Shown here piece after piece: positions 19,539 through 39,100 of a DNA stretch of 64,000 nt. The DNA comes from Zanthoxylum bungeanum (taxonomy: Eukaryota; Streptophyta; Magnoliopsida; Sapindales; Rutaceae). The translations under genes and the position numbers were made by a program. Numbering within the stretch: position 1 is the first letter of the stretch; the number at the start of each line of letters is the position of its first letter. The notes under the pieces are model-generated. The model did no database searches, was not told the origin of the DNA, and was given only the letters and a program-made list of their open reading frames with translations. Location of the stretch: the NCBI GenBank assembly GCA_019454045.1, contig SKCR01007818.1, forward strand, positions 310,001 to 374,000. The letters run 5' to 3'.

Positions 19539-21774
19539 GAGGTTGTTTCATGAATTGGGCATCTGTTCATCAATAACAATGATCTTTCTTCTCTTTATAT
19601 ATACTGGATATGATCCTTTAAACAGCCTCTGTGGGAAAAACACTACATACATCATGACTTTATAGGAGTCATGTCCAGGGAAGTCTCTTGTATGTCAGAG
19701 GTCGGGGTAATACTACGGAAATAATAGAAATATCCACTGAATTTATAATTAAACCCTTAGAAATTACAAAATCTCCGCCATGAGCACTGGGTACAACTTT
19801 TCTTTTATTACTTGTTGTAATGGGCATTGTGCTTATGGCATGTAGATTGTTCCACTACATTGTTTAACCTACTCAAACAGAAAAGCTTTTATTCTGTGCT
19901 TGTGCTAGATCTGGTTGTTTTGAGATTTGTGAGTTTTCAATTGTTTTGCCTGGGAGATGTAATTAGTCTTGTAGTTGCAGTTGTGGGTATCAATGCAAAT
20001 TAATTAAAGTAGGATAGAATTTGCTTGATCTACAAAATTCGAAAGGCATCTGTTGATCGCATTTTGTTTCGTAGGAGGCTTCTTTGTTGTGTGGTTTTTT
20101 CTTTTTTTCAAATTTCAAGTCTAGTTTCTAGAATTATGTGAGTCCTTCCTCTGAAATGGGAAGCACTACAACACTAGAGTTTTATGTATGGGATTCACAT
20201 CTCTGGAGAAAGAAATATCATGATGATCACTACTGAAATGAATTTTAAGCAAATAGGTTGGTGGTCTGTTAGGATTTACGTGAGTTAAATAGAACAATAT
20301 AAATGAGAATATAATCTCGTGGCCATCCTTTCCTTTCAGCCGGTTTTTAAGGATAAGTTCTACACGTGAGTTTGTAAGTTGTAACAATTGGTATGGGATC
20401 AGTTAGTTCGGCTTCATGATCATTGTTGCGGACATGGCAACGTAGGGAGAGCTGTTACCCAACTGAGTATGTAAATGAAAATATAATCTCATGGATACAC
20501 TCTCCTTACAAACGGGTTTTTACAGATAAGTTATTTCCATAGGGTTGTAACATGGTTGTCCTTATCCAGGAAATTAGATTATATTTTTCTGTCTTACAGA
20601 TAATCCAGGTGAAATTGGTCTTCTCTAAGTTTACTGGACATTGTAAGAATCTGAATAATATGGAGTTTTTGTTTAGAGATATTGCAAGTACATTTTTTCT
20701 TTGCTTTCTTTAAAGCTGGAGAGTTACATTCATCCTGTTTGGCTATCAGTATCATTTATGATAAACAAAATTTCTGGTTTGGGAGCTCTCTTAGTAACAA
20801 ACAATCACTTTGGGATCAGCCGAGCAGGGAATGTAGTTTCCTAAGGAACTTGTCTACTTGGTTTAGTTCGAAAGAAAGAATTACGTGGGACGGACGTATG
20901 AATAACGTGATATAATTCTGTATTTTGAATACTCAATTTGCAGAGGGGCATTTGTGGTAGGCCGGTTATTATGCGTTTTCGTGCATTCTTTTTGATGAAA
21001 TGTATGTCCTCAATTTATCAATTCTTAAATTTTGGAGAGAGAAATATTACACTTAATGGTGAGCCTCATCGGCCCCCAGTGTGCTTCAGAGAGAGATTAT
21101 TTTTACTGTGCGGACTCGTGTAATTTTATTACAGAACGTGATCTTATGAAAATAGATGGCTTCATCATTCTTGTCATTTGTCCAATGACATTTTCTGAAA
21201 TTTCTTTATTTGTTTTGTTGTTTGCCAGTTTGGCTCTAGTTGCTTAACTTGAAGGGTCTATCCTCTTTAGCTTATCTTATTCTCTCTGGAATATGCCCCT
21301 GTATTTTTATTGTGAGTTTCTTTGATTAATCTACTTACCTTATCCAAAAAAACTACGTTTTTGTTTTTGTTTTTGTTTTTGTTTCAGGAAGAACAATCTT
21401 CTAAAGATTCAGAATTTCAAAAACTAAAAGTGAACACATCAATACAGAGGCCAATTTACATGGCCAAGAAGTTATAAACATGTGAGTAAAAACATCAAAA
21501 ATCAAAGCTTAAATTGAACAGCTGACCACAGAAATAAGGGTTGACTGGTAAGAATACTCGTAAAAAGACACCCAGCTGTATTGACTGAGCCTTTGACTCA
21601 ATTTTGTGCACTTAAAATTCACCTTTTCAAACTTGTTTTCCAAATGATCAAACATCACCCTCGACTCTGAAAATGCCAGATCTTGATTTGTCTGGGCTTC
21701 ATGTCACAACTTTTCTCCGTAACTCCAAGAGAATAACCAGTTCGTGATTTACAACGGTGCACCATGGCAAGCAT
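19457..21774. other. Intergenic region between DUF3511 and casein kinase genes
   Basis: No gene is visible. It holds a (TTA)n microsatellite at about 19510-19540, a GTTTTT-type run near 21356-21384 and a diverged direct repeat at 20296-20555. Open frames of 60-77 codons here have no recognisable family. Confidence 0.5.
20296..20555. repeat. Diverged direct repeat pair
   Basis: About 80 bp near 20296-20382 (AATGAGAATATAATCTCGTGG ... TTTTTAAGGATAAGTT ... TTGTAACA) recurs near 20468-20555 with many changes. The first copy is followed by a TTGGTATGGGATCAG sequence resembling a retrotransposon primer-binding site, so an old TRIM remnant is possible. Confidence 0.4.
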
Positions 21775-28514
<6,740 letters not shown>

Positions 28515-29787
28515 CTACACAATTGCGATCGAAACCCTAGCTCTATTGCGAAACTCTAACTAGAAGAACCGAAATTACCGAAAGTTTCAAAGGAAGTAAA
28601 ATTATCAAAAATACACACTCCTCACCGAATCAACCGTACCGACAACCAATAAAAACTACAAAAATTACTGGACAAAATATGTAAGGAGGAAGATGAATTG
28701 GAATAGCTCGGTTTTTTCTTCCAAAAAAGGAAAGAAAGTTAAGGGTTAGGTTAATGAAACGACAGCGTTCTGTGCGTCTCTGTCTGTAAAGATAATTTTT
28801 CCTCGTGCATTTTGGTGAGGAGGAGGAGGAGAGAGACTGATCCAATCAAAGCAATAACTCTGAACGGAGGGTGGGTCTCCTCTCCTCTTCTTTTCCTTTT
28901 CTTAGATGCAAAAAAAAAAAAAAAAATTAAAAAAAAAATGCGTGTTAGCTACGCGTGGCGAATGTTCTCAGAAAGAGAAACCATGATGAGAAGCTTTAAT
29001 TCTGCTGTCTGGGTCTTCTGTCACGTGACTTTATCTGGGCGTACCCATCACGTGATTCATTTTGCGTGTGCGTTATTTACACTCGACTTTAAACATTAGG
29101 TTGAACATAAAATTGGTCGTGATATACTCTAGTCACACTTAATAATATATCATAAAAGAATAGAACATATCATAAAAAAATTTCATATACAATCCTTCAC
29201 CTACATCAATATTCCACCAATGACTTGGAGTATATATTATATATACTTTATCGGTCATTATTTTAGTGTTGATCATAAGCCCAATGATATGTGAATGCGC
29301 AAAAAGTGAGAGACTTGTTACCTTCAAGAACAGTGGACTTTATGCTTTCTAGTTGTATCTTTAGACGGGTTTAACTAAACCATATTCTTTTATATTTATG
29401 ATTTCGCAATTGATGTTGAGGTGTTGAGAGTGAAGTTGAGTGTCCTACACATTAACATTTCAACACTCAAGTCATATTTTCAAACAACACTAAACTATTT
29501 TTTTGTTTTGAAAAAAAAAAATTACTTAGACCAATCATGTCTTTATTTTAAATGATGTGGTTTATATAATATTTTTGGGATTGATTTGACCCATACTTTT
29601 TTGGATCTATCATTCTTCTACTTATAATTCCATAGGTTAATGTTGTTTAGACAAGTGAAGAGTTGGCGTTAGGTGCATGTTTGATATGTCATACTCTGTT
29701 TTTGCATGTTTAGTTTAGTAGAATATGATTATGTCATTAATTTCACATATCGTGCAGCATATTTACATGTTAAGATAAGTTAGTTAT
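28515..29787. other. Upstream region of the casein kinase gene; otherwise empty
   Basis: The first few hundred bases before the kinase start (reading leftwards into the gene) would hold its 5' UTR and promoter. An A-rich run at 28906-28938 and purine-rich GGAGGAGGAGGAGAG at about 28817-28832 are visible. No gene or TE signature was recognised up to element B. Confidence 0.45.
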
Positions 29788-30111
29788 TGTTGAAGACAGC
29801 TGCCAATCTCATCACCGAAAGTTGATGAGAATGGCAGCTCATCATTCCAGCAGGAAATGAAAACAGCTTATGGCAAGCTGTGTTGAAAACGTGTGCCAAA
29901 CCGCGTGGCACTGTTCACGCGGTTTGGACACTATAAAATGAGCATTTTGAAGTCATCCTAAGTATCCCTAAATGTGTGAAAGTGTAGTGAGAGTGATTGG
30001 TGAGAGTTTTTTGTAAAGCTTGTATTGGAAGCTTTGTAATTCTTTTGTGGGTATATAAAAGAAGAGTTTTCTCTCAAATTATCCTCTATTATTGTGTGTT
30101 TATTCACAACA
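29788..30111 (+). repeat. 5' LTR of element B with promoter module
   Basis: 324 bp. The palindrome CCAAACCGCGTG / CACGCGGTTTGG occupies 29896-29927 with the same 8-base loop GCACTGTT as in element A. TATAAAA follows at 29932-29938. The R/U5 part ends CACAACA. Confidence 0.95.
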
Positions 30112-30113
30112 AG

Positions 30114-30125
30114 TGGTATCAGAGC
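30114..30125 (+). other. Primer-binding site of element B
   Basis: TGGTATCAGAGC two bases after the LTR, complementary to the 3' end of initiator tRNA-Met. Confidence 0.95.
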
Positions 30126-30371
30126 TACGGTTCCACGGAGGGATCCCGAAATTCAGAAACGAAGTTTCGGTTCGGAAAGTCGATTCCGACGAAAGTTGTC
30201 GAAAATCGATTTTGAGCATATCATCGGACTTTTCACGAGAGACGAGCACGGTGATATTTTCCGGCGATCGAACGGAGGTCGGACGAAGCCGCACGCCGCA
30301 CGCGCCGGTCATAGCTGCTTCACGCGCTCCACGCGTAGACACGCGCGCACGCGCCAACCCAACGAGAAGAA

Positions 30372-30511
30372 GACCACGTCAGCGCCCAGTCAGCGCCACG
30401 TCAGCGCACAGTCAGCAGCCCAGTCAGCGCCACGTCAGCGCCCAGTCAGCGCCCAGTCAGCGCCACGTCAGCGACACGTCAACTGCCACGTCAGCAGTGC
30501 CACGTCAGCGG
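30372..30511 (+). repeat. CACGTCAGC repeat array in the leader of B
   Basis: Seven CACGTCA sites, mostly GCCACGTCAGC, alternate with about five CAGTCAGC units within 140 bp. The complement, TGACGTGGC, is a bZIP-type hybrid C/G-box. Position relative to PBS and gag is the same as in element A, although copy order differs. Confidence 0.88.
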
Positions 30512-30530
30512 TGCCTGGTAAATTTCAGAT

Positions 30531-30721
30531 AGGTCCCTTAACTTTCTGAAATTACTTAATTTAGCCCCTATACTTTCAGATATTTACAATTTAGTCCCTG
30601 AACTTTTTGTAAATTGCAATTTAGTCCCTGAACTTTTCCGTAATTGCACTTTGGCCCCTGAACTTTCGGAAATTGCACTTTGACCCCTGTAATTTCTGGA
30701 ATTTGCTATTTGGTCCCTGTG
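30531..30721 (+). repeat. About six tandem TTTAGTCCCTGAACTTT units in the leader of B
   Basis: Units of about 30 bp, variants of TTTAGTCCCTGAACTTTT plus an AT-rich spacer, run from 30531 to the CCCTGTGTCGG block. Element A has only about three units, so the array has expanded or contracted between the two. Confidence 0.8.
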
Positions 30722-30816
30722 TCGGATTTTGACAAACGAAGTGTCATTTCCACCATTTTCGACCATTCCGGACGCAACGGTGAGGTCCGTTTTTTGAAAT
30801 TCTGCTTAGAATTTTT

Positions 30817-33800
30817 ATGATGGAGGGGAGCAACGGAAAATGATTTTGTTAACCAGTACAAACTATTTCACATGGAGAGGAAGGATGAAAGACCTTCTGT
30901 ATGTGAAGGACTATGATGGACCGGTATTTCTGGAGGAGAAACCAGAAGGAATGACCGATGGAAAGTGGGCTAATCTTCACCAGAAAACATGCAGTACTAT
31001 TCGTCAGTGGATCGACGATAGTATCGTCAACCATGTCAGTGAAGATGCAAATGCACGTATCTTATGGGGAAAGCTGGAGGAGCTTTTCCGAGCAAAGACT
31101 GGCAACAACAAGCTGTACTACATCAAGAAGATGATGGGTTTGAAATACCAAGAGGGTACAGCTGTGGCGGATCATATCAATGACTTCCTCGGAACCATGA
31201 AGGAATTGTCTGGATTGGGCATAGACTTCGGAGATGAGGTAAATGGTTTAATAATACTCCTAATACGTTACCAGAATCTTGGGAAACGTTCAGATCTACG
31301 GTGATCAATTCAGCCGCAGATGGGAAAGTCACTATGGAGATGGCAAAGACCAGGATCTTCGAGGAAGAAAAGAGGACGAGAATGCAGGAGTCAGCATCAG
31401 CCTCAACCTCAGAAGCTCTAGTGACAGAAAAGAACACCAGAAGGGGGAGGAGTAAAAGCCGAGGCCCAGGTAGATCAGACAAGAACCGAGGGAAATCAAG
31501 AACGAGGGATATTGAGTGCTACCATTGCAAGAAGAAAGGCCATATGAAGCGGGATTGCTACAAACTGAAGAACGAGCAGTCCAGAAGAGATGGTGACTCT
31601 AATCAAGAAAGAGTTGCTACTACCACCGAGAAAACCTCCAAAGACTTCTGCATAATGTATGAAGAAATGTTGTGAATCTTGCCAGCCACGAGACCAGTTG
31701 GGTGATAGATAGTGGCGCCTCCATACACGCCACATCTCGCAGAGACTTCTTTTCATCTTACACACCAGGGGACTACGGCGGTGCTGTAAGGATGGGGAAT
31801 GACGGACAGTCCAAAGCCGTCGGTATTGGAGACATCTGCCTTGAAACAGAGAACGGAACAAGGCTAGTGTTGAAGGGAGTCAAGCACATCCCAGATATCC
31901 GGTTAAACCTGATCTCAACAGGCAAGCTGGATGATGAAGGTTTCTGTAGCACCTTTAGTGATGGATGCTGGAAGCTCACTAAAGGGTCAATGGTCGTGGC
32001 ACGAGGTAAGAAAGATTCAACTTTGTATTTGATGCATGCTAAGCTTTCAAATAGTAGCATAAATACAGTCAACAGTAATGAGGCAGCCGAGTTATGGCAT
32101 AAAAAGCTCGGTCACATGAGCCAAACAGGGATGGAGATACTACGCAGGCGGAATGTTCTTCCGAATTGAAGAACTCACACTTACGGAAGTGTGAACACTG
32201 CATGGCTGGAAAGCAGAACAGAGTATCCTTCCAGAGCTCCCCGCCTCAACGGAAACCGGAGGTACTAGATCTCATACATTCAGATGTATGCGGTCCGATG
32301 CAGATACGAACACTCGGAGGGTCACTGTATTTTGTGACATTTATTGATGATCATTCAAGGAAGATCTGGGCATACACCTTGAAGAGAAAAGATCAAGTGC
32401 TTGGAGTGTTCAAGGAGTTTCATGCCTTGGTGGAGAGAGAAACCGGCAAGAAACTGAAGTGCATCAGAACAGATAACGGTGGAGAATACAGAGGTCCGTT
32501 TGATCAGTACTGCAAGACGCAAGGAATCAGACATCAAACGACACCTCCGAAGACACCTCAGCTGAATGGCCTAGCTGAGAGGATGAACAGAACCTTGTGC
32601 GAGAGGATCAGAAGCTTGCTGTCACAAGCCAAGCTGCCGAAGACATTTTGGGGGGGAGGCACTCATCACAGCAGTTCATGTTTTGAACATGTCCCCAGCG
32701 GTCGCACTGAAAGGTAATGTTCCTAACCAAGCTTGGACAGGTAAAGAAGTGTCATACGAGCACTTACATGTCTTTGGGTGCAAAGCTTTTGTACACATCC
32801 CAAAGGACGAGAGATCCAAGCTTGATGCAAAGACGCGACAGTGTGTCTTTATTGGCTATGGTCAGGATGATTTCGGCTACAAACTCTATGATCCTGTGGA
32901 GAAGAAGATTGTCAGAAGCCGAGATGTTGTCTTTGTTGAAGACCAGACCATAGAAGATATCAGAAAGGATATGAAGACAATGCCCCAGCAATACAGAAAT
33001 GTGAATCCAGAACCTCATACACCGGTGCCAGTACGAGTTGAAGATGAGGTTCCCAGACATGAGGGTACAGGTGATGAAGCTCCCAGAGATGATGATCATG
33101 ATCAACCACCAGTACCAGAAACTACACTACACAACAGTTCCACAGAGAAGGTCTGACAGAGACAAGCGACCTTCAACGATACTCTGCATATGAGTATGTG
33201 CTGCTTACTGACGGGGGAGAACCCGAGAGCTACCAGGAGGCTGTGGAAACAGAGGACAGAGAAAAGTGGGAGGAAGCCATGCAAGATGAGATGAAATCTT
33301 TGCATGACAATCACACTTTTGAGTTGGTGAAATTGCCAAGAGGCAAACGGGCTTTGAAGAACAAATGGGTGTACAGGGTGAAGCAACAGGAGCATACTTC
33401 ACAACCCCGGTACAAAGCCAGACTAGTTGTCAAGGGATTCAATCAGAGGAAAGGCATTGACTTCGATGAAATCTTCTCTCCAGTTGTGAAGATGTCATCC
33501 ATCAGAGTGGTACTCAGCTTAGCAGCACCTCGACCTGGAAGTTGAGCAGATGGATGTCAAGACCGCATTTCTTCACGGGGATCTGGAAGAAGAAATTTAT
33601 ATGGAGCAACCAGAAGGCTTCAGAGTCAGCGGGAAAGAGGACTTTGTGTGCAGACTCAGGAAAAGCCTCTACGGTTTGAAACAGGCACCGAGACAGTGGT
33701 ACGTGAAGTTTGAGTCAGTTATGGGGGAGCAAGGATACAAGAAGACTACTTCAGACCATTGTGTATTCGTTCAGAAGTTTTCTGACGATGATTTTATCAT

Positions 33801-34756
33801 CTTACTGTTATATGTAGATGATATGTTGATAGTTGGCAGAAATCAATCGAGGATTGATAATTTGAAGCAGCAACTGAGTAAGTCTTTTGAGATGAAAGAC
33901 TTGGGGCCAGCTAAGCAGATTCTTGGCATCAGGATCGGACGTGATCGGAAAGCCAGGAGGTTTACTTGTCACAGGAGGAGTACATCGAGAAGGTACTTCA
34001 GAGATTCCAGATGGACAAGGCTAAAGCGGTTAGCACTCCTCTTGCTACCCACTTTAGATTGAGTACGAGACAGAGTCCCTCTACTGAGTCAGAGAAGGAG
34101 GAAATGAAACAGGTTCCATACACCTCAGCAGTGAGAAGTCTTATGTATGCCATGGTGTGCACGAGGCCAGACTTGGCACACGCAGTTGGATTGGTCAGCC
34201 GGTTTATGTCAAACCCAGGACGGGAACATTGGAATGCTGTCAAATGGATTATGCGGTATCTCGAGGCACTTCCAAGATGAGGTTATGTTTTGGAAGCAGC
34301 GACAACCAGTGTTGATGGCTACACACCGATTCAGATATGGCAGGAGATGTGGATACCCGAAAGTCTACTTCGGGGTATCTGATTACTCTCTCAGGAGGAG
34401 CTGTGGCATGGCAGTCGAGGTTGCAGAGGTGTGTTGCACTTTCTACAACAGAGGCAGAATTCATTGCAGCGACGGAAGCTTGCAAGGAATTGCTGTGGAT
34501 GAAGACATTCGTCCAGGAATTGGGTTTCAAGCAGGAGAAGTACATTTTGTACTGCGATAGCCAGAGTGCTATCTATCTCGGTAAGAATTCGACATTTCAT
34601 TCGAGGTCAAAACATATCGATGTGAGGTATCACTTGGATACGGGACGTCCTGAGCTCAAGGCTGTTAGAACTCAGGAAAATTCACACCGAACGACAACGG
34701 TGCCGATATGTTCACGAAGGTTTTACCGAAGGAGAAGCTTGAAATTTGTCGTGCCA
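30817..34756 (+). pseudogene. Copia gag-pol of element B, intact domains but many frameshifts
   Basis: Domains in order: gag from the ATG at 30817, zinc knuckle CYHCKKKGHMKRDC (about 31519-31560), protease site IDSGASIHAT (about 31707), integrase with HSDVCGP, RTDNGGEY and NGLAERMN (32278-32590, DDE triad intact), RT with YVDDM (about 33812) and RNase H with CDSQSAI (about 34554). Catalytic residues are present. Reading frame changes occur near 30838, 31250, 31672, 32166, 32650, 33145, 33175, 33530, 33960, 34265, 34312, 34635 and 34690, many in short homopolymers. I see no clear nonsense substitution. The gag-pol would be one continuous frame without these indels. Confidence 0.88.
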
Positions 34757-34933
34757 TAGCCGGGATGACAAAACTCTCCACATAGTCAGAGTGGGGAGAT
34801 TCAGAGACTACGGTTGGCTTGATCCCAACTCAGGGTACGTAGGCAGTCATACAGATGCAGCCAGGGGAGGATCCTTTGGAGGATCCGGATTTGGATGATT
34901 GATGGTCGGCTCAGATTTTGGGAAATCTTCACC

Positions 34934-35271
34934 GAGGGGGAGATTTGTTGAAGACAGCTGCCAATCTCATCACCGAAAGTTGATGAGAAGGCAGCTCATC
35001 ATTCCATTCCAGAGAAATGAAAACAGCTTATGGCAAGCTGTGTTGAAAACGTGTGCCAAACCGCGTGGCACTGTTCACGCGGTTTGGACACTATAAAATG
35101 AGCATTTTGAAGTCATCCTAAGTATCCCTAAATGTGTGAAAGTGTAGTGAGAGTGATTGGTGAGAGTTTTTTGTAAAGCTTGTATTGGAAGCTTTGTAAT
35201 TCTTTTGTGGGTATATAAAAGAAGAGTTTTCTCTCAAATTATCCTCTATTATTGTGTGTTTATTCACAACA
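34934..35271 (+). repeat. Polypurine tract and 3' LTR of element B
   Basis: GAGGGGGAGA precedes the 3' LTR (34946-35271). The palindrome is at 35056-35087 with both arms perfect and TATAAAA at 35092-35098. The target duplicate GTTAT follows at 35272-35276. Confidence 0.93.
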
Positions 35272-35276
35272 GTTAT

Positions 35277-36158
35277 AATTAAGTTTCACTAACTTGGGTA
35301 TTTTAGAATATTTTATGGTTCTTCGGTGGATTTACTTTGGAGAGTTGTCATTACGGATTCCGGAAGTGAAGTCTTTCCAAAGTGAAGTCTGCAAAGTCTT
35401 ATTGATTAAGTGATAGTCATGTGACTCTCAACGGTAATATTCAGAAATAAGATTTATTCTAAAAATTTATTTGGTTGTGCTACAAATATACAACACGTCT
35501 AAATATTATTGGACATTCCATTACCACCACAGAGTTAGAGTATGGTGCTCTAAGCACAATACCGACAAGTATGAATATTGAGTATTCATACATAAAACAG
35601 TTTTCTTATATCATTATAATATCTATATATGATATTATTCTTGTTATTTTCATACCTTGTAGATCTAAAATAGTTTAAATTAGACCAAGTATTATCTATA
35701 TTAAACGGTAATATTACAAGAATTATATCGCATAATAAATATTTTGGTAGAGACTTGACGGTTGATATGTCTCTCCTCTTTCAAATATTACAGAACGAAT
35801 GGATTATACCTAAAGATATCATCATATATTATCACTAGAAAAGAAGAAAATATTTCAAGAAACCTGCAAGGGCTCAACTCAATCTTAAGATTGTGGAATT
35901 GGTAGTCACATTAGATTTTATATTGTCAGTTGTCACTGAGCGAGAATCAAAGCTGTAGAATCATTCTTCTCCAACTCGGACTCCAAAAGTAGCAACATGT
36001 ATCTCAAGCCATACTCTCGAGTAACCAACCAGTTAGCAATCATGTTTGTGTCTACTGCTTTGTCTTACTACTAAGTCCGGACAAGAAGTCCAGAATTTTT
36101 GAAGCATTTGCTGAGTCCTTGCATGAAACTACAGTACTGCCACCACTATCACTACCCC
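35277..36158. other. Intergenic stretch, nothing recognised
   Basis: AT-rich sequence between element B and the CCCH gene stop. The region just right of 35900 would hold the 3' UTR of the minus-strand CCCH gene. No gene, TE end or strong repeat was recognised. Confidence 0.5.
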
Positions 36159-39100
36159 TCATTGCACTATTGACTGATTTACCTTCACTTTGGGTTCAAT
36201 CTTTGTTGCAAATGCGAGCGCTTTCTGAGCTGAGTTCAGTGTGCTTCTGTAGTAACCTTGAGCTGAGTGATCTGAAGAGTGACCTAAAGCAAGTGAAGAA
36301 TCTGTCAGCCTCCATGGAATTGAACTTGAATTTTGCGGGATATTGCGGGTATTTTGATGCTCGTGAGATCTATTGATGACATCACCCTCACTGGAATGCA
36401 AACTAGCTTGTTTATTGCTAATAGTATTATTTGCATAGGCTTTTCCAGTAGAAAGAAAGTTCAATCCCTGTGGTGTAATTGCAGGCCGAGTTGGCTTCTG
36501 CATATCATTTGACTTTTGAACGCTGCTTAAGAATCTTTGGGTTGTCGCATTTCCAACTTCGGCACCTTTCTCTTTGTAGATAGACGAGCTACATTTTTCA
36601 TGCAAACCAAAATTGTTTGATAGTGATGATTTCACACCATTTTCCTGATTCAAAAACATGTTAGCTGAAATCTTATCACTGGAGTTCCCCAATGGAGCAT
36701 TACCAAATGAAAGAAAATTTACTCCCTTTGATGCCATTGGAGTTCTCCTTGGAGTTTCATCCCTATTTTGCACTGCATCAGATGCAATTTGTTCAGACTG
36801 ATTTGCGAATTTCCTACTGCTGCTCCTCTTTGGAGATGTGCTATCTTGGTTAAGCTTACTGGATTCAAGCACAGACGACTTCCCCAGAAAGAGACAATTA
36901 ATACCTTTAGGTGCAACTGCAGGTGGCTTCACTACACTCTTTGCCACATTCTGTTCTATATTTTTGAAAGATGAAACTTTCCCATGGTTGGATAATGCAT
37001 CAATTTTCTGATGGGAGAGTTGATCATTGTTTAGTTGCTCCAACGAATTTGAAGCTTGCGGTAGAGCTGGAGCCTTCAGTTTAGGTGTGCAAATACTTGA
37101 AGCAGGTGGGCCTTCTTCTTTGGGTGGTATCTGAAGCAAAGAAAACTTAGGTACTCAACACATTTATTCCAAACAAGCCTTAAACCCAACTGCTTGAGAA
37201 ATTACTTTACACAGAAACTCAAAGCAATGATATTGGCACATATGGATAAGCATTTTGCTAGATACCTTGTGTGAAAACGAACAATCATCACCTCTGCTGC
37301 AAAAGCGCTTGGCCACAAAATTGTCACAGGGATATTTAGAGAGGTCATGATCAAATGGACAGTTATCTCCTTTCATGCATGAATTACGTGCAAAATGACA
37401 GCATGCCTGCAGCATTTAAATGCAAGAGGAACAGAGAATTAAGATTGACAAAAATTGACAGTTTTCCAAGGAAAATTAAATAAAATCTAATTAAAGAAAA
37501 GCATATGGCTAAATTTCTTTCTTTCTATTTTTAAATTTTTATTCTGGTGGTGGTCTGGGTAGGTTAATACATGGTATCTGACCTAAATGAGAACTAAGAT
37601 TTTTCACTTAAATATTAAGCATTCCTCGTAATGAGAAATCAGTTTACTGAATACATATTGAACAACTGCGAGCACAGAGGCTGAGCCAATGGGTCAGACA
37701 AATCAACCATCGACAGGTCAGTTGATCATGGTAAAATCCAAACATTGAGCTACAGTAGTTACAGAAGTAAATAGCTAACATAATGAATCAGATTAGACTG
37801 CATTACTAGCACCAATAATGTATCAAGTTGAATTACCTTCGTGGACTTTGTCAAAGGTACTGTATCGTGTGAAAATTTACACTTGTCACCCTGTGAAACC
37901 CCAAAAACTAAATAATAATTAAATGAATCTTGGTACGCAAGATATGCACATACATCTGCTGCAGAACAATTAAAAGGAAATATAAGCATAGAAATTCGTA
38001 GAAAAATGAAAAATTATTTCAACCTCTTGACATCTTCCCTTGAGATAATGGTGGCAATAATTTACAGTTTTTGGTTTCAAATTTAGGGGCAATTTCAACC
38101 TTCGAACGCCAAGCTGTCGGTTCTTTTCTGCACGTTTTTTCCGGTCTTTTTGCTGAAAAACATAATTCCAATGTTAAACTAATTATTCACTTCAAAAAAC
38201 AGAGAAAATGCAACCAATGTGCATTAGGAAGGACATAAATCAATCTTTCAATCGGAGAAATAAAATAAATTATTAATTTTCTCCAGAATCACATGTATCC
38301 ATCAATAATTAAGGTTCTGGATAGATAAAAGTATTCCTTCAAACATCCGAAGAATGAAAAGAGAAATGTGTAAACCTTTTTCTTTGCTTTTCTTTCCTTA
38401 GTAAGAGTACTCCGCTTTTTCTTATTGCAAGCACCAGAATCCGGCTGGAAAAAAACAATGAAATACGGTAACGTCACTTTTGGACCAGAGTTGCAATACA
38501 AATTTAATCATGGTAAAATGCATACAAACATCCTATTCTTCAGCCTCTCTCGGATCTTTATAACCAGGCGTTACTGAGAGTTTGCCACCAGTGTGCATAA
38601 GTATGTTCATGTGCGTTTGAGAGATAGAGAAGTGCCAGTGGGTTCCCTATTTCTATTGCACCCTCAAAATGACTAGTCTCAGAACAAAATCAGTTTTAAA
38701 ACTGAGATGACTGAATCAAATATATTTAATTTCTAGAAGTCAAGCCAGATCAGGATGGATAACCATTGTCATGACACTCCATTTCACTGCAAGGATCATG
38801 AGGGTACAATTAACTTGTGGAAATCTATGGACAGTTGAGGCCATGCTTGTAGCTAGAGATTGCCAAAAATCATGATCCACAATTTCCCCCAGAAGCATAT
38901 GTTGAAAGTTAAGCCAGGTCCACAAACTACGAGTCGTTGATGATATACGACAGAGAGGTGTACACAATGCACACTCAGAAAACCTCCTTGGCAATACAGG
39001 CATGCATCATACATTATAACATATAAAAACAAAATAAAAGGAAAGAAAAAAAAATCAAATATATACAACACACTGGAACACAATAACAGATTTAAGGAAA

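Larger units (their letters stand above)
29788..35271 (+). mobile_element. Ty1/copia LTR retrotransposon B, near full length
   Basis: LTRs of 324 bp (29788-30111) and 326 bp (34946-35271), both TGTTG...CAACA, are identical except for a small indel cluster near 29828-29850 / 34986-35010. A 5-bp target duplication, GTTAT, flanks the element (29783-29787, 35272-35276). PBS, polypurine tract and the gag, protease, integrase, RT, RNase H order are all present. It is the same lineage as element A: shared palindrome, leader arrays and 3' untranslated block (CAACTCAGGGTACGTAGGC). The coding region has about a dozen frameshifts, so it looks young yet unable to encode a polyprotein as written. Confidence 0.95.
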
